Shown here one piece after another: positions 34,911-46,035 of a stretch of DNA of 64,000 nucleotides. The notes beneath the pieces are model-generated. The model was not told the origin of the DNA and did not search any database. It worked only from the letters and a program-made list of their open reading frames with translations. Location of the stretch: the NCBI RefSeq assembly GCF_047495875.1, contig NC_092465.1, positions 3,202,347 through 3,266,346 on the forward strand, read 5' to 3'. Source of the stretch: Pithys albifrons albifrons (lineage: Eukaryota > Chordata > Aves > Passeriformes > Thamnophilidae). Within the stretch, counting starts at the first letter, position 1. Each line of letters opens with the position of its first letter. The position numbers were made by a program, and so were the translations under genes.

Positions 34911-35215
34911 TCATGGAATTCTGGAATGGTTTGGGTTGGAAGGACATTAAAGGTCATATCATTCCACCCCCTGCCATGGGCAGGGACAGCTTCCACTAGC
35001 CCAGGTTGCTCCAGGCCCTGTCCAACCTGGCCTTGGACACTTCCAGGGATGGAGCAGCCACAGCTTCTCTGGGCAACCTGTCCCAGGGCTTCACCACCCT
35101 CTCAGCCAGGAATCCTTTCCCAATATCCCATCTATCCCTGCCCTCTGGCAGTGGGAAGCCATTCCTTGTGTCCTGTCCCTCCATCCCTTGTCCCATAGCC
35201 AAGAATTTTTTTCTA
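34911..35215 (-). mobile_element. CR1 LINE, 5'-truncated
   Basis: It begins tcatggaattctggaatgg and tttgggttggaaggac, then gccatgggcagggacagc, caggttgctccaggccctg, ggatggagcagccacagc, cacttccagggatggagc, caatatcccatctatcc, and ends near ccttgtcccatagccaag. Frames 34800-35198, 34996-35202 and 35006-35224 read parts of it. Confidence 0.95.
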
Positions 35216-36920
35216 AGGTCTTAGCTAAACCTACTCTGTATAGTGTTTGTGCTTTTTCTCTATTTCTTTTCTAATAGTTCCTCTCCCTGTTTTACCTCCA
35301 GAATCAACTGCTCATTGGGATGTCACCCCCTAGTGATTTAATGACTCCAAAATTCTTCTCTGGTTTTAAGTCTGATATTAACTAAATGCATCTTATCATG
35401 TAGAGAAAGTATTTGTATATGTTTTAAATGGTTTCATACAGGAAATAAAGTAACTTCATTTGAACAAATAGTTGTTATCTTGAAGATGCCTTTGGCACTG
35501 CTGTGATCTGTTGCTCACTGTCCTTTAGTTAAGCAAACGTTATCCCTATCCTGGATTTCATCCAAGGAGGGCTGCAATAGATGACCAAAAAATTCTCTTA
35601 ACTGTAACTCTTACAATTGCCATTGTGTTTGAAATTAACCACTCCAGTTCTTAAGGAGACACACACATTCCAAATAAAACCCTGGAACAAAGCTAGAAAA
35701 CCCCTTAATTCTCATCTATAAATAGGGCAGTTAGCTCTGCAAAGTAGAATAATACATTTGTTTTTACACAGGAAGAAGGAGCTCGTTACATGTTGGTCCC
35801 CACCCCTCGTTCTAGACCCATGTGGAAATACATGTGTTAAATAGCCCACTGCTGCAGCAATATACTCTATTTATATTTTATATAAAATAATAATCTGGGC
35901 CATGGTACTTTGAATGGTTCACAGAAGCACAAGAAGTCATTAACCTAATCCGCAGCATAACATGATGTAAATCATATAAGATGTCATGCATTTTTAGAGG
36001 AAGTATTATTTTGAGTGAATACAGACCCAGCTATTTGGCATGATTTCTGGAAGGGGATGGGAGTGTTATGACCCAGAAAATGTGCTGCATTTATTGCTTT
36101 GACTCAGGATGTCATGAAGCTTCACATAAAAATGGAAGTTTCAAAACAACAACTTTAAAAAAAAAATAGTTAAATACCAGGAATGTCTTTGTCTAGCTCT
36201 AGACTTGGGCTGTGCTGAAGGAGAATTCCAGCCCCTTGTATTCCTGTCCTTACCAAGAGTCACTTCAAAGAGGACTTACACAAACCAGAAAGTTGTTCTC
36301 CATAGAGGAAAAACCCTAAATTAATGGTATCACTTCTAGTGCTTTTAAATTTATTTTTTTTTTTCCTTAAGAATGAGAAAAGGAAAATCTGAGTAATTAC
36401 TTAAAGGACAGTGTATGTGACTAATTTTTTGTCATCACAGCTGTCTACACAAGATCTTAAAAGTCTACCTACTCTTGCATATGCTCGGGTAATAAAGATA
36501 CAGCCCAAATAAAGCCAGATCCAGAGCTTGCTGAAATCATAGGGAGGATTTTAAAGTGTTCCAGTACTCTTGGATGCAAACTATACATTTGGTTCTGCAA
36601 GTCAGGATGGAGCAATAATTTTCATATGAGTAAATCAAATAATATTTTTCATAGAAAGTGAAGTATGTGCAAAGCGAAGATGCTGCATGTTTGGAGCATT
36701 AGTTCAAAGGAGTGGAGTAATCACCATCAACTTCCTGACCATCTCCCATATGGAAGCAGGACACTTCCAACCTCAAAATGGTCAATTATGCTCATTAGAT
36801 TTCCCTTAGAAGAGTTACAAGTAATTGCTTTTGAGCTCACCTGGGACCTTCGTAAAAGCAACCTTAGAAGATTTTTTGTCTTCATTGGAAAAAGTTCTTG
36901 TAGATTTCCATAAGTTTTAT
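35216..36920. other. Unique AT-rich non-coding DNA, possibly conserved
   Basis: No repeat or exon recognised. The part 35810-36130 has compact, non-repetitive sequence with Pit/Oct-like and AT-rich motifs (catgatgtaaatcatat, tgctgcagcaatatac) and is a candidate conserved block. Confidence 0.4.
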
Positions 36921-37155
36921 CATACAATCACAGAATGGTTTGAGTTGGAAAGGACCTATAGGATCATTTCATTCCAACCCCCTGTCATGGGCAGGGACAC
37001 CTTCCACCAGCCCAGGTTGCTCCAAGCCCCATCCAACCTGGCCTTAGACACTTCCAGGGATCCAGGGGCAGCCACAGCTTTTCTGGACACTCTGTGCCAG
37101 GGCCTGCCCACCCTCATACTTGCCCCTTCCCCTTGTCCCGTGGCTGTGGTGAGAG
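36921..37155 (-). mobile_element. CR1 LINE, 5'-truncated with internal deletion
   Basis: It begins catacaatcacagaatgg and tttgagttggaaaggacc, then tgtcatgggcagggacacc and gtgccagggcctgcccaccc. From there it jumps directly to ccttccccttgtcccgtgg, so about 70-100 bases of the usual 3' region are missing. The frame 36825-37184 runs across it. Confidence 0.92.
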
Positions 37156-40061
37156 GAAATCACTGTTGCATGGTGAGATCATGAAGATAAACAGACTCAT
37201 TGCTCCCAGTGCACAGAAACTACATCCCCCAAAGGTCTCATGCAGACAGTAGGAGTTGCACTGGAAATATCTAAAGTTGTAAATGCCAGATAGATCTATA
37301 CATTAACAACAGACCCGAGGTTCTTCCAGTCTTTCTAAAGGTTTTTTTGTGTTTTGAAGGTAGTTCTTCTATCCTGGTTTAACTGGAATTGTGACACCAA
37401 GAGAAATGTTGACACCTCGTTCTTCTTACCCAACCTCAGACAGGAGCAGCAGAGCTGCAGTTCCAGCATCAGTTTGCAGTCCACTTGTGCAGGCTTAAGT
37501 GGCTGATGTAGTTAGGGCTCTTACCCTAATGTGGGAGCACTCAGCTAAATGGAACCTGTGATCTCCTCCGAGCTCCATCCATCATTATTCAGAACCTCTG
37601 CTTTGTGCCGTCATGCAGGCAAATGCTTTCATGTATTTATTCATCTCATTGTAAGAATTTCTGCAAGCATATGCAGACCACTAAGGCCAGCAGTGATAAA
37701 AGCCATGCAGTCTTGAGCAGATGTAGACACTTTAGTTCACCCTGTTCATTCCTCTGAAAGAGTATAAATCAAGTATTTTAGGCACCAGGAAGAGAGCTCA
37801 TCTGTTGCTGGAGATCGCTGCTCTCCCCAAATATCTTTCTTAATTGTTGTCTTTTTATAATATTTGCCTGTTTCATGATTCCTTTGGTACAGAACAGAGA
37901 GGTAAAATGGATGCTGAGCTTGTCTCACATACCCCATGTCTGGGTGATTACAATAAAATCCTGCTTATAAGGAAGTAACCAGAAAAAACTGTGATTCCTG
38001 AAAAAGAAAAGAAATCATATCAGTTTCATAAATCCTTACACTTCCAAACCAGTGGAAGCTGTGGAAGGAGAATGGAAGAGGAAGCCTCATCCATGGAGAG
38101 AAAGCACCCAGCCAAAATAATTTTCATTTTAATAGGTGATAAAATCCGAGCTGAAACTGGCCTGTGACACGCACAGCCTCTATTTACAGCAGCACACTTT
38201 TAACCGTGGCTATAAAACATATTTTTCATCTAAGGCGCATTTCTCTACTTGGTTAATTTTTGTGAGCCTTTCATTTATACAGTAGGTCATCCTCCCAGAC
38301 AAGCTTTCTGCTGGCTCCAGAGCTCCAAAGGAGCATTTGATTCTCTGCTTGGCCCCTGTCCTGTCCCTCTGTTCCTTGCCAGCCCAATTAGCCTTGTGCT
38401 GCATGGCTGTCAGTAGCCCTAACTACCTTGGAGCCATCAGATTAAAGTTTCCCTTTCCCAACTCCTCTATTCATCAGGAATCCAGCACAGCCAAGGTTTG
38501 TATAACCTGCTATGCTGAACCCTCCCACTCAATTGATTTCTGATCCCTAATGAACCATAGGCTGATGGACAATTACTCATCTTGCTGAGACATGGGGGGA
38601 TTTTTAAAGGCAGGGTACTTGGGAGCTTGTAAAACTATGTGCTTTCTTATTTAACATTAGCTATAATTTTTGACACAGGAAGGATTATAACAGTATCTGT
38701 TAAACATCAACCAGACTATCTTGGTAATGGCTGAAGTTTTGGTTTGTTTTTTTTTAAAATCTCAGTCCCTTTATTATTTACTTGCAGATAAACATGTAAC
38801 AATGAGTTTTAACAATCTGGTGCATTTAGAAAGAATACCCCACGGTGGAATATGACATTAATAGCTCAAAACAGCTCAGCTCTGCTAATGTGGACTGTAC
38901 TGTGTTGGTCTATAACTCAGATGGATACAATTAAAATAAGAGTATGATTATTGCTGTTACTGTACTGTGTTCTGACTGCTATGAAGTGCTTCAGCAACCT
39001 CAGTCAGTGCTTTTAAGCAGATGTTTGCCACACCAAGTGTGTTAAATCTTGGCCCTGATGTGTTGATGAGGATAACGACTGGAATATTAGAAAAATAATC
39101 TATTCCTATACTTAAGCGCATTAATAATTAGAGAGCTAAATTTGTTATCCCCAGGGTCATAAAACTCCTCTGGGAAATGAATTATTAAAGTCTCTCAGTT
39201 TGTAAAGTGTAAGGTATGTTGATACATGCTGCTTTCAAAAATATCTGTCTGATTTTAAACTGAGCTTGTTGATCCTTCACAGCCAATTATATCCCTAGAA
39301 AATACACCACTCACACCACTGTTTTCCCTTCTATTTTAAGCAACTGGCCTGTAAAGAATTGGCAGAATGGCTAAACAAACATATAACTACAGAAGTAGTT
39401 GTGTTGTAAACTGATTAAAATAATGATAACAAAATCAGAGAGGCAGTTCATCAGCATGTTTCTGATTCTGCCATGTGGGAATAGAAATATTTGCCCACCT
39501 TATCTTTGGAGAAGCAGATCAGGTGGTCTGATATATAAGCAATCTCAGAAAACATTTTTATTCATCTCTGTAAATATTAGGGGGAAATAGGAAAGTGTTG
39601 GCTTTTTTCTTTCATTTTCTGGTTTCTTTTTTTCTTTCTTTTTTTCTTCCAACCACCTCTCCCACTTCATGAAGAGTCTAAAATGGTTTGCCTTAACCTC
39701 ATTGTCCTCCTTGAAACCCCCCATGCTCATTTTCTACTAACATTACTTCAGACCTGAAACAGTCCCATCCCTAAGACTGTTCTTATACAGAGGGCATGGT
39801 CTTTAAGACTCTGAGTGTGTCTTCATTTATGCTCTTAAAAAGCCATTATTGCTATTTTTAAATTATTTATAGAGGTCCCTACAGATGGGTACTGTATCAT
39901 GTAAATAGATAAGTTGATGACGCTTCCCCAGCAACACTGGTTTTAAACTAAAATATGAGTTTAATGAGAAATTCAGCAATTAATGGAAGCAAAAAGGAAT
40001 GGAAGGGGGGAGCAACAGATCCAGTATTTTACTTGAGATAGTATTGGACTTTTCTTGGAAA
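37156..40061. other. Unique AT-rich non-coding DNA with candidate conserved blocks
   Basis: No mobile element recognised over 2.9 kb. Stretches at 37600-37760, 38100-38600 and 38850-39230 look like conserved non-coding DNA. A T/C-rich low-complexity tract lies at 39605-39650. Frames at 37746-37937, 38210-38404, 38337-38543 and 39545-39730 are uncalled. Confidence 0.4.
39605..39650. repeat. Pyrimidine-rich low-complexity tract
   Basis: About 45 bases of T with C (tttttttctttctttttttc). Confidence 0.8.
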
Positions 40062-40335
40062 TATAGAATCCTGGGATGCTTTGGGTTGGAAGGGACCTTA
40101 AAGCCCATCTTGTTCCACCCCCTGCCATGGGCAGGGACACCTTCTATGTGATCAGGTTACTCCAAGCCCTGTCCAACCTGGCCTTGGACACTTCCCGGGA
40201 TGGAGCAGCCCCAACTTCTCTGGGCAACCTGTGCCAGTGGCTCACCACAGTGAAGAATTTTTTCCCTAATCTCACCTTGCCCTCTGTCAGTTTAAAACCA
40301 TTGTCTCTTGTCCTATCACTGCATGTGAAAAAATG
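40062..40335 (-). mobile_element. CR1 LINE, 5'-truncated
   Basis: It begins atatagaatcctgggatgc and tttgggttggaagggacc, then gccatgggcagggacacc, cttctatgtgatcaggttac, cacttcccgggatggagc, cagtgaagaattttttcc, ccctctgtcagtttaaaacc, and ends at cctatcactgcatgtg. Confidence 0.95.
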
Positions 40336-41040
40336 GAACATTTAATAAATTTGCAAACACACATGAAAAAAACTTCTCAAGGCATCAGTTCAACCACCAG
40401 TTCTTACCCATTTTCTAGGTTTCTCAGAGTCTGTTTTAAGACTAAGAGACCTAAAACCACTCCTTGTAATCATTCCAGCCTCTAATACCTGCCCTTGTAT
40501 TTATTTTGCACCTGAATTTCTCCACATCTAATTCTGCTTATCCCATTTGTCCTTGGGTTGATACTGTCCTTTGGGGGATGATCCCCTTCTCTGCTGCTGT
40601 GTCCTCAGCATAGCTGCATCCTGGCCCCCAGCCTTCTCTTTTTGGGGGTAAAAAGGCAAATACCTTTCCTTTTTAGAACAGGCTTTCTTTTTCATCCTTG
40701 TCTTCCACTTGTTCTTCTCTGTAGAGTAACACTCACTCTTCCAAGGGTATTAAGTCTTCTACAAGCATCAGGGATGCTTTTCCTGGAGAAAAACACTTTA
40801 AATCTTGACTTTGTCTCATAGTCAACAGGAACACTCCTCTTAACCTTCACCACCCCATCACCATTTCTTATTTCCCCTCTCAGACCAGGCATGAGTGGGC
40901 TGGCATTGTCCCAGATGTGGCCAGATATGAGCAAGAAGGCAACTCTGATTAGGCTAAAAAATACAAAGTTTTATAAAGAATGGGCAAACTGGATTCCCCC
41001 TCCCCAAAAAGAGGCATGAGAAAACTGTTCAAATCAGTTT
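40336..41040. other. Unassigned DNA downstream of a CR1
   Basis: No further CR1 blocks can be read with confidence after 40335. The T/C-richness and wording of 40400-40760 leave open an older repeat. The minus frame at 40692-40934 has no known domain. Confidence 0.35.
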
Positions 41041-41083
41041 CATTAATATTGATATTAATTTATATTAATTTTCATTAATATTT
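41041..41083. repeat. AT-rich (ATTAAT) palindromic repeat
   Basis: Several attaatatt/attaattt words in near-tandem array with inverted symmetry (cattaatattgatattaat). It directly precedes the 22-bp tandem repeat. Confidence 0.7.
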
Positions 41084-41093
41084 ATAAAGGATT

Positions 41094-41145
41094 TTGACTG
41101 GGTGGATGTGATGGTTTGACTGGGTGGATGTGATGGTTTGATTGG
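41094..41145. repeat. 22-bp tandem repeat, about 2.4 copies
   Basis: The unit ttgactgggtggatgtgat plus ggt is repeated exactly at 41094-41115 and 41116-41137, with a partial third unit (ttgattgg) to 41145. Exact identity of the first two units suggests a recent duplication. Confidence 0.9.
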
Positions 41146-41833
41146 TTTTTTTTCCATCCCGAACTTTCTGTTTTTCAAATATTTTCAATGTCTGCCTTTT
41201 GTCTGGGTTGTGAAATCAAAGCACTGCAATGGCAGGGCAGAGAGCAAGAGGAATGATGCTTTCAGAAAATAGAAATGTCTGCTCAGTGTTGTTGAACTCA
41301 GACCTCAGAAGTTTGAAAGTACCATTTAAGAAGCAGACTGCTGTTCTTATCAGATTTTTGGAGGGCACCAACTCACAGTTTTGTCCCTTTAAAACAGTAT
41401 GTTGTTTTATTGAGACTGAAGGGTGAATTGCAATTGCAATTTCAGTAGTCACTGATGTACTCCCTAAAATTCCCAGAAGATCATGTTGTATCATGAGAAA
41501 TAACTGGCAGGTGTCCTGGATGACAGGGTGTCTGGCCTTTTGTGGGTGACAACTTCCACCCAGTAATACCTGTCTGCGTGGGGTACAAACATGTGGTCAG
41601 CTCTAACCCTCAGGCTGGGATCAAGCTGTGCTACTTGAACTCACCCCTTTTGTTTGCAGTTCCTCTGATTTGGGTGATTCTGAAAAGTGAAGGGATTTAG
41701 CAACTACAGTGTCACAGGTGGAATGCTTTTTTTTTTCCCTAATTTTAGGGTCATCTCATGTTTTTACTCTGTCCAGAGGTGTAGGGAAGTAATAGCAGAA
41801 AGCCTGTTTGTTTTCACTTGTGCATGTGGTTGG
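41146..41833. other. Unique non-coding DNA, nothing recognised
   Basis: The overlapping opposite-strand frames at 41229-41426 and 41216-41494 have no recognised domain. No repeat identified. Confidence 0.4.
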
Positions 41834-41943
41834 GATCACAGAAGACACTGATTTGGAAAGGACCCACAAGGATCATCAAATATACCTGAACAGGCCCATT
41901 TCCAAGAGTCACACGATGTGCTTGAGAGGATCATCCAAACAAA
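41834..41943 (-). mobile_element. CR1-X-like LINE 3' fragment
   Basis: It begins gggatcacagaagacactg and atttggaaaggacccac, then aaggatcatcaaatatacc, agtcacacgatgtgcttgag and aggatcatccaaac. This matches the wording of the fragment at 46863. It ends where another CR1 begins. Confidence 0.75.
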
Positions 41944-41944
41944 G

Positions 41945-42083
41945 GAATCATAGAATGGATTAGGTTGGAAAAGACCTCCGAGATCATCAAGTCCAACCCT
42001 TGGTCCAACTCCAGTCCCTTTACCAGATCATGGCACTCAGTGCCACATCCAATCTCAGTTTAAAAACCTCCAGGGATAGTGAA
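41945..42083 (-). mobile_element. CR1 LINE 3' fragment abutting the CR1-X piece
   Basis: It begins ggaatcatagaatggatt, then aggttggaaaagacctccg, agatcatcaagtccaaccc, ttggtccaactccagtcc, tttaccagatcatggcac and aaaaacctccagggatag. It is of the same type as the 3' ends at 28092 and 51061, read in reverse. Confidence 0.92.
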
Positions 42084-42820
42084 GGAGTTTTCAGGAAACT
42101 TGTGGTAATCAGGACCTGATTCAAAGCACACATTTAGATGTCTAAAATCTCTCCTGTAAAGGTAACACTGCTCTGTGTCCTTAAGCACCACCCTTACCAT
42201 CAAAAATCTGGCCACAAAGCCCTGTGATGACACATTGCCTGAATTCATGGGTGGTGTGAAAGAGAAAAACATCCTTTCAGGTCATGAATGCTTTGCAGCA
42301 TCACCCATTCTGATGCTCTCAAGCTCCTGCTCCCTGAGCTTCCCAGGGAGCATCTCCTGAGATTCTTTCCAGCATCTCCTTTTTTTTTTCTTTCATGAGA
42401 TCTCAACTTGTGCAATTGTCCTGTTTGTGCTATTCTGCTTTTCGGTGCTGCCTGACAACCCTTCTCTGTCAGAGCTCGGCTGGCTCTCCCCACCAGACTC
42501 TGGTGGGTGGAAATGAGGACAGTTCTGTCACTTTGATCTTACTCTTAATAGCAGAGGCTGCTGCGCTATCGACAGTCGCGATACCTCCTGTCCATGCCAG
42601 GCTGGGCCGAGGGGCATTGCACACCCTGAAACAACACAGGGAAATCTGTGCCCGGCCAGCAAGATTTTAGCTCTTCCTTGCCCACCGCTTGGCACCGGGT
42701 TGGGGATGGAAAGCGTGGGAAAAGGGGAGTGGGATGGAACTTGGCATCAGAGCTACCTGATTGTGCTTTCGGGGCATCCCAGTTGGTGGGAAACACAAGG
42801 GGTATTGCCCATCCTAAGGG
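42084..42820. other. Non-coding DNA with a small CpG cluster
   Basis: GC content rises at about 42540-42720, where several CpGs fall close together (gctgcgctatcgacagtcgc, then gcgatacc, gggccgagg, tgcccggccagc, gaaagcgtggg). This is unusual for this window but too small for a formal CpG island. Overlapping frames on both strands here are uncalled. Confidence 0.4.
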
Positions 42821-43440
42821 CTGCTTTTGTCTGGGTCAGGGGACATATGTTTAAGAGTGAGGTGTGAGGGGTTCTCTTTGCTTCTCCTCTTCATCTGGCA
42901 GTGTGGCCTCATGCACAGAAACAGTTTTAAAAGGGGAATTTCACAAAGATTTCTGATCATGGGGGAAAATTGAACAGTCCTGAGACTGCTCTTGCCTGGG
43001 ACAGAAGTCATGTATTTGGTGGTGAGGTGTGAAGAGTCCTTTTTGCTTCTCCTCTTCAGCTGTGGAGTGTGGCCTCATGCGTACACTCAGTTTTAAAAGG
43101 GGAATTTCACAAAGACTTTTGCTCATGGGGGAAAATTGAGCAGCCCTGAGGCTGCTCTTGCCTGGGACAGGGGTTGTGTATTCAGTGCTGAGGTGAGGGG
43201 TTCTCTTTGCTTCTCCTCTTCAGCTGTGGAGTGTGGTCTCATGTGTAGACTCAATTTTAAAAAAGGGAATTTCACAAGGATTCCTGTCCATAGGGGAAAA
43301 TTGAGCAGCCCTGAGCCTGCTCTTGCCTGGGACAGAAGTCATGTATTTGGTGGAGAGCTGCAAGGGGTTCTCTTTGCTTCTCCTCCAACTTTGTAGTGTG
43401 GCCTCATATGCAGCCTCAGTTTGGAAAAAGAGAATTTCTT
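42821..43440. repeat. Tandem array, period about 165 bp, about 3.75 copies
   Basis: Units start at ctgctcttgcctggg (42986, 43152, 43317) and the diverged ctgcttttgtctggg (42821), giving periods of 165, 166 and 165 bases; the last unit stops near 43440. Each unit contains, in order, a gtgaggtgtgaggggttct block, tttgcttctcctcttcagc, gtgtggcctcatg, an A/G-rich aaaaggggaatttcacaa block and ggggaaaattgagcagccc. By eye, units 2 and 3 agree at about 80-90% of positions. The period is a multiple of three, so the minus frames at 42814-43011, 42941-43126 and 43220-43495 repeat one peptide pattern. I read that as a by-product, not coding. Confidence 0.9.
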
Positions 43441-45186
43441 GCACTGAAATCAGGCTCACAAATAGGCTGAAAATAGAAAATGGACAAGCAGGCATATTTT
43501 CAAAAAAACATGCAATAAGAACATTTTATTTATTTTTATTTCTTTTCCTTCTCTTTTTAAAGGTTATATATGTTCATTCTCAGTTCAGATTGTGCTGCCT
43601 GTGCTGAAAATTATATCTATGCCTAATAACCAAACTTGCAAACCGAGGGTAATTGGTTCTTCTTTCCTTACAAGGGCAAAGAGAATAACTCTTTTTGCAA
43701 CAGATATACTGTGAAGTGATGGAAACTAACACTTAACTAATCATCATTAAAAATTACTTTAATTACAAGTATATTTTTAAGTTATTTGATAGGATAGGCT
43801 GGGGGTTTTTTTCCCCCATCAAAACAAGGAATGAAAATATCTTTGAAAATTGACCTTCAAACCAATCCTGGTGGGAGTTCACTATCCTTGCTAAGCAGTG
43901 GGTGGAGAACTGAATTAAAGGTCCCTGTTAGAGAGAACGGGGTTGAAATGTGGGGTTTGGAGGCACTGGATGGGAAGATGAGTAAGTAAAAGAGCAGTAA
44001 TGGTGCTTTTCTCCTGTTAGGAGTGTAGTGAGGATTTCAATGCTAATTGCACCTTCATGGTGAGGATGGAAGCCCTGGAATACCTGAAAGGGAAGGATGT
44101 CTTTGCCTAGTTATTTACTCATTCAATAATGAAGAGTTCCACTGTGCATTTCTAGATCAGCATAATTTTCCTCCTTCTCCCATCTGACACAGTCTCAACA
44201 CTCACTCTCTCTCAGCTGTGTCTCCCTTCCTCTCTCATTCCTCCACCATCTGCTCCACATGCTTTCCCATAAATTCCTGACTTGGACTTGGTTCCCCAGC
44301 TCTGAGCTTATCTGTCTCAGGGTTACAGGCTGGAGCCATCAGAAAGGCATCTGAGAACTTGCTGTGCAAAATGAATAGCAATGGCAAAACCTCCAGAGGA
44401 GTTTGGGAGGACTCTGGAGGGGTCAGAACTTAATTTCTTGTTTATTTTGAGGGTTTTTTGTGGTATGGGAGGACAAGAGAGGTGTCAGGAGTTAACAGAG
44501 GTTTCCATGATGAATGTTTTCGTGTTTTGAATGTTATTCCCAAGGTGAGTTTTTTTCAAGTTACAAATGGAGGAAATTAAAAATAACAATAAAAATATTA
44601 GTAAACTCTCATTCCTATTCCAGATAATTTTTTTCAGCTACTGCTTTCTCTTTCTTTTTAAGAAAAGTCCTGTTTCTTACAAAGAAATTACCATTACTTC
44701 ACACCCCAAAAAATCACAAAACAAAAGCAGAAAAATATTATGCTTTTAATAGTTTGATTTCTGAACTTGGCTTTCTCTGTTTTGAAAGACAGAACTATCA
44801 AAGCAGAGGAGAACCAGGGAAATGCATTTCAAGCAGATATAAAGGTTGACTAATTTCTGTTATTGAGTTGGTAAAGAAGGACCAGCATGGTGGTTCTGGA
44901 AGTAGTTTGAAGTACGTTGTGCATCCCTACTTGAGGACGTTGCTGAAATCCAAAGAAAGACACTGCCCAACCTCTTCTAGCTCTGTCTTCAGTGTGGTTG
45001 CTCCAGGAACTGGTGGTGGGTTTCATGTGGCAAAACTCCCTTTTAACTCTTTGAATGTTGAAATTGGTTGGATTCTGCTCTGAATCAGAGCGTGTTATGG
45101 AGAAATCCACCACAATCTACAAGTTGTTTATTCCCACTACTGCAGAAAATAAAAAAAAAAGGCTAATTTCAGTGAAAGCAAATCAT
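43441..45186. other. Unique non-coding DNA with one small hairpin
   Basis: A G5-T7-C5 inverted repeat sits at 43801-43817. The rest is unassigned, including frames at 43323-43607, 44567-44749 and 44850-45113 that show no domain. Confidence 0.4.
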
Positions 45187-45293
45187 ACATTCCCAGAGTC
45201 ATTTGGGTTGGAAGGAGCTTTCAGAACTATCTCATATCAACACCTTCCACTAGACCAGGTTTGCTTGAAGTCCCATCCAACCTGGCCTTGATA
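45187..45293 (-). mobile_element. CR1 LINE 3' fragment with internal deletion
   Basis: It begins cccagagtcatttgggttgg, continues aaggagctttcagaac, skips the 'gccatgggcagggaca' block, and resumes at caccttccactagaccagg, ending ccatccaacctggccttga. Confidence 0.85.
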
Positions 45294-45658
45294 TCAAACC
45301 TAGTTTATAGTATTTCTGTTTAGAAATGGTGCATTGATTTTACCTCTTTGAAAAAGTATGAAAGCAGTAAAGGCAAAATTTTGTATAACTGAGGCAGAAT
45401 GGAGCTGCACAACTTTGTACAGCCCTCACCTCTCTGATGTCCCTCACTGCATCCCAGTTCTGGTGTTGAATCCATCCCAAACCGAGCCAAATCTCATTGC
45501 CCAGTGATCTGGCTGAGCTCCTGGGGCAGCTCTGCCACACATGGTCATCCTGCTCAATTTTATTCCTCTGCTTGTCAGACAGTGTTAGGAAGCTGTAGGT
45601 GCTTCATAAATGGGAGTTCCTTTACCTTCCCTTGTATGTGGTTTTGTTGTGGGGTGAT
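45294..45658. other. Unassigned spacer between CR1 copies
   Basis: No landmark or exon found. The minus frame 45340-45540 matches nothing I recognise. Confidence 0.35.
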
Positions 45659-46035
45659 GGGAATAACAGGATGGGTCAGGCTGGAAGAGACCACACTGAG
45701 TCACCTGGTCCCACCTTCCTGCTCCAGCAGGCCCATCCCAGAGCACATGGCACAGGACTGTGTCCAGACAGCTCTGGAATATTCCCAGTGAGGGAGACTC
45801 CACACCCTCTCAGGGCAATCTGTTCCATTGCGTGGTCACTGCACAGCAAAGAAGTTCTTCCTCATGTTAAGGTGAAACTTTCTGTGCATGAGTTTCTGCC
45901 TGTTCCTCTTGTCCTGTTTCTGGGCACTCCTGAGCAGAGCCTGGTCCCTCCCCTGGCACCTCCCTGCAATGTCCTGATGGACATTGATGATGTCTTCTCT
46001 CAGTTTCTTCTCAAGGCCGAACACACCCAGACAGT
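45659..46035 (-). mobile_element. CR1 LINE of a different type, 5'-truncated
   Basis: It begins aggatgggtcaggctgg, then aagagaccacactgagtcac, ctggtcccaccttcctgctc, agcacatggcacaggactgt, gtccagacagctctggaata, agtgagggagactccacacc, aagaagttcttcctcatg, gcatgagtttctgcctgttc, and ends around tctcaaggccgaacacaccc. The 153-aa frame at 45599-46060 reads this element on the wrong strand. Confidence 0.93.

Noticed and set aside
42814..43495. A protein with repeated domains, suggested by similar minus-strand frames in the 165-bp array
   Set aside because: The repeat period is a multiple of three, so any open frame recurs. The frames are interrupted and have no family resemblance.
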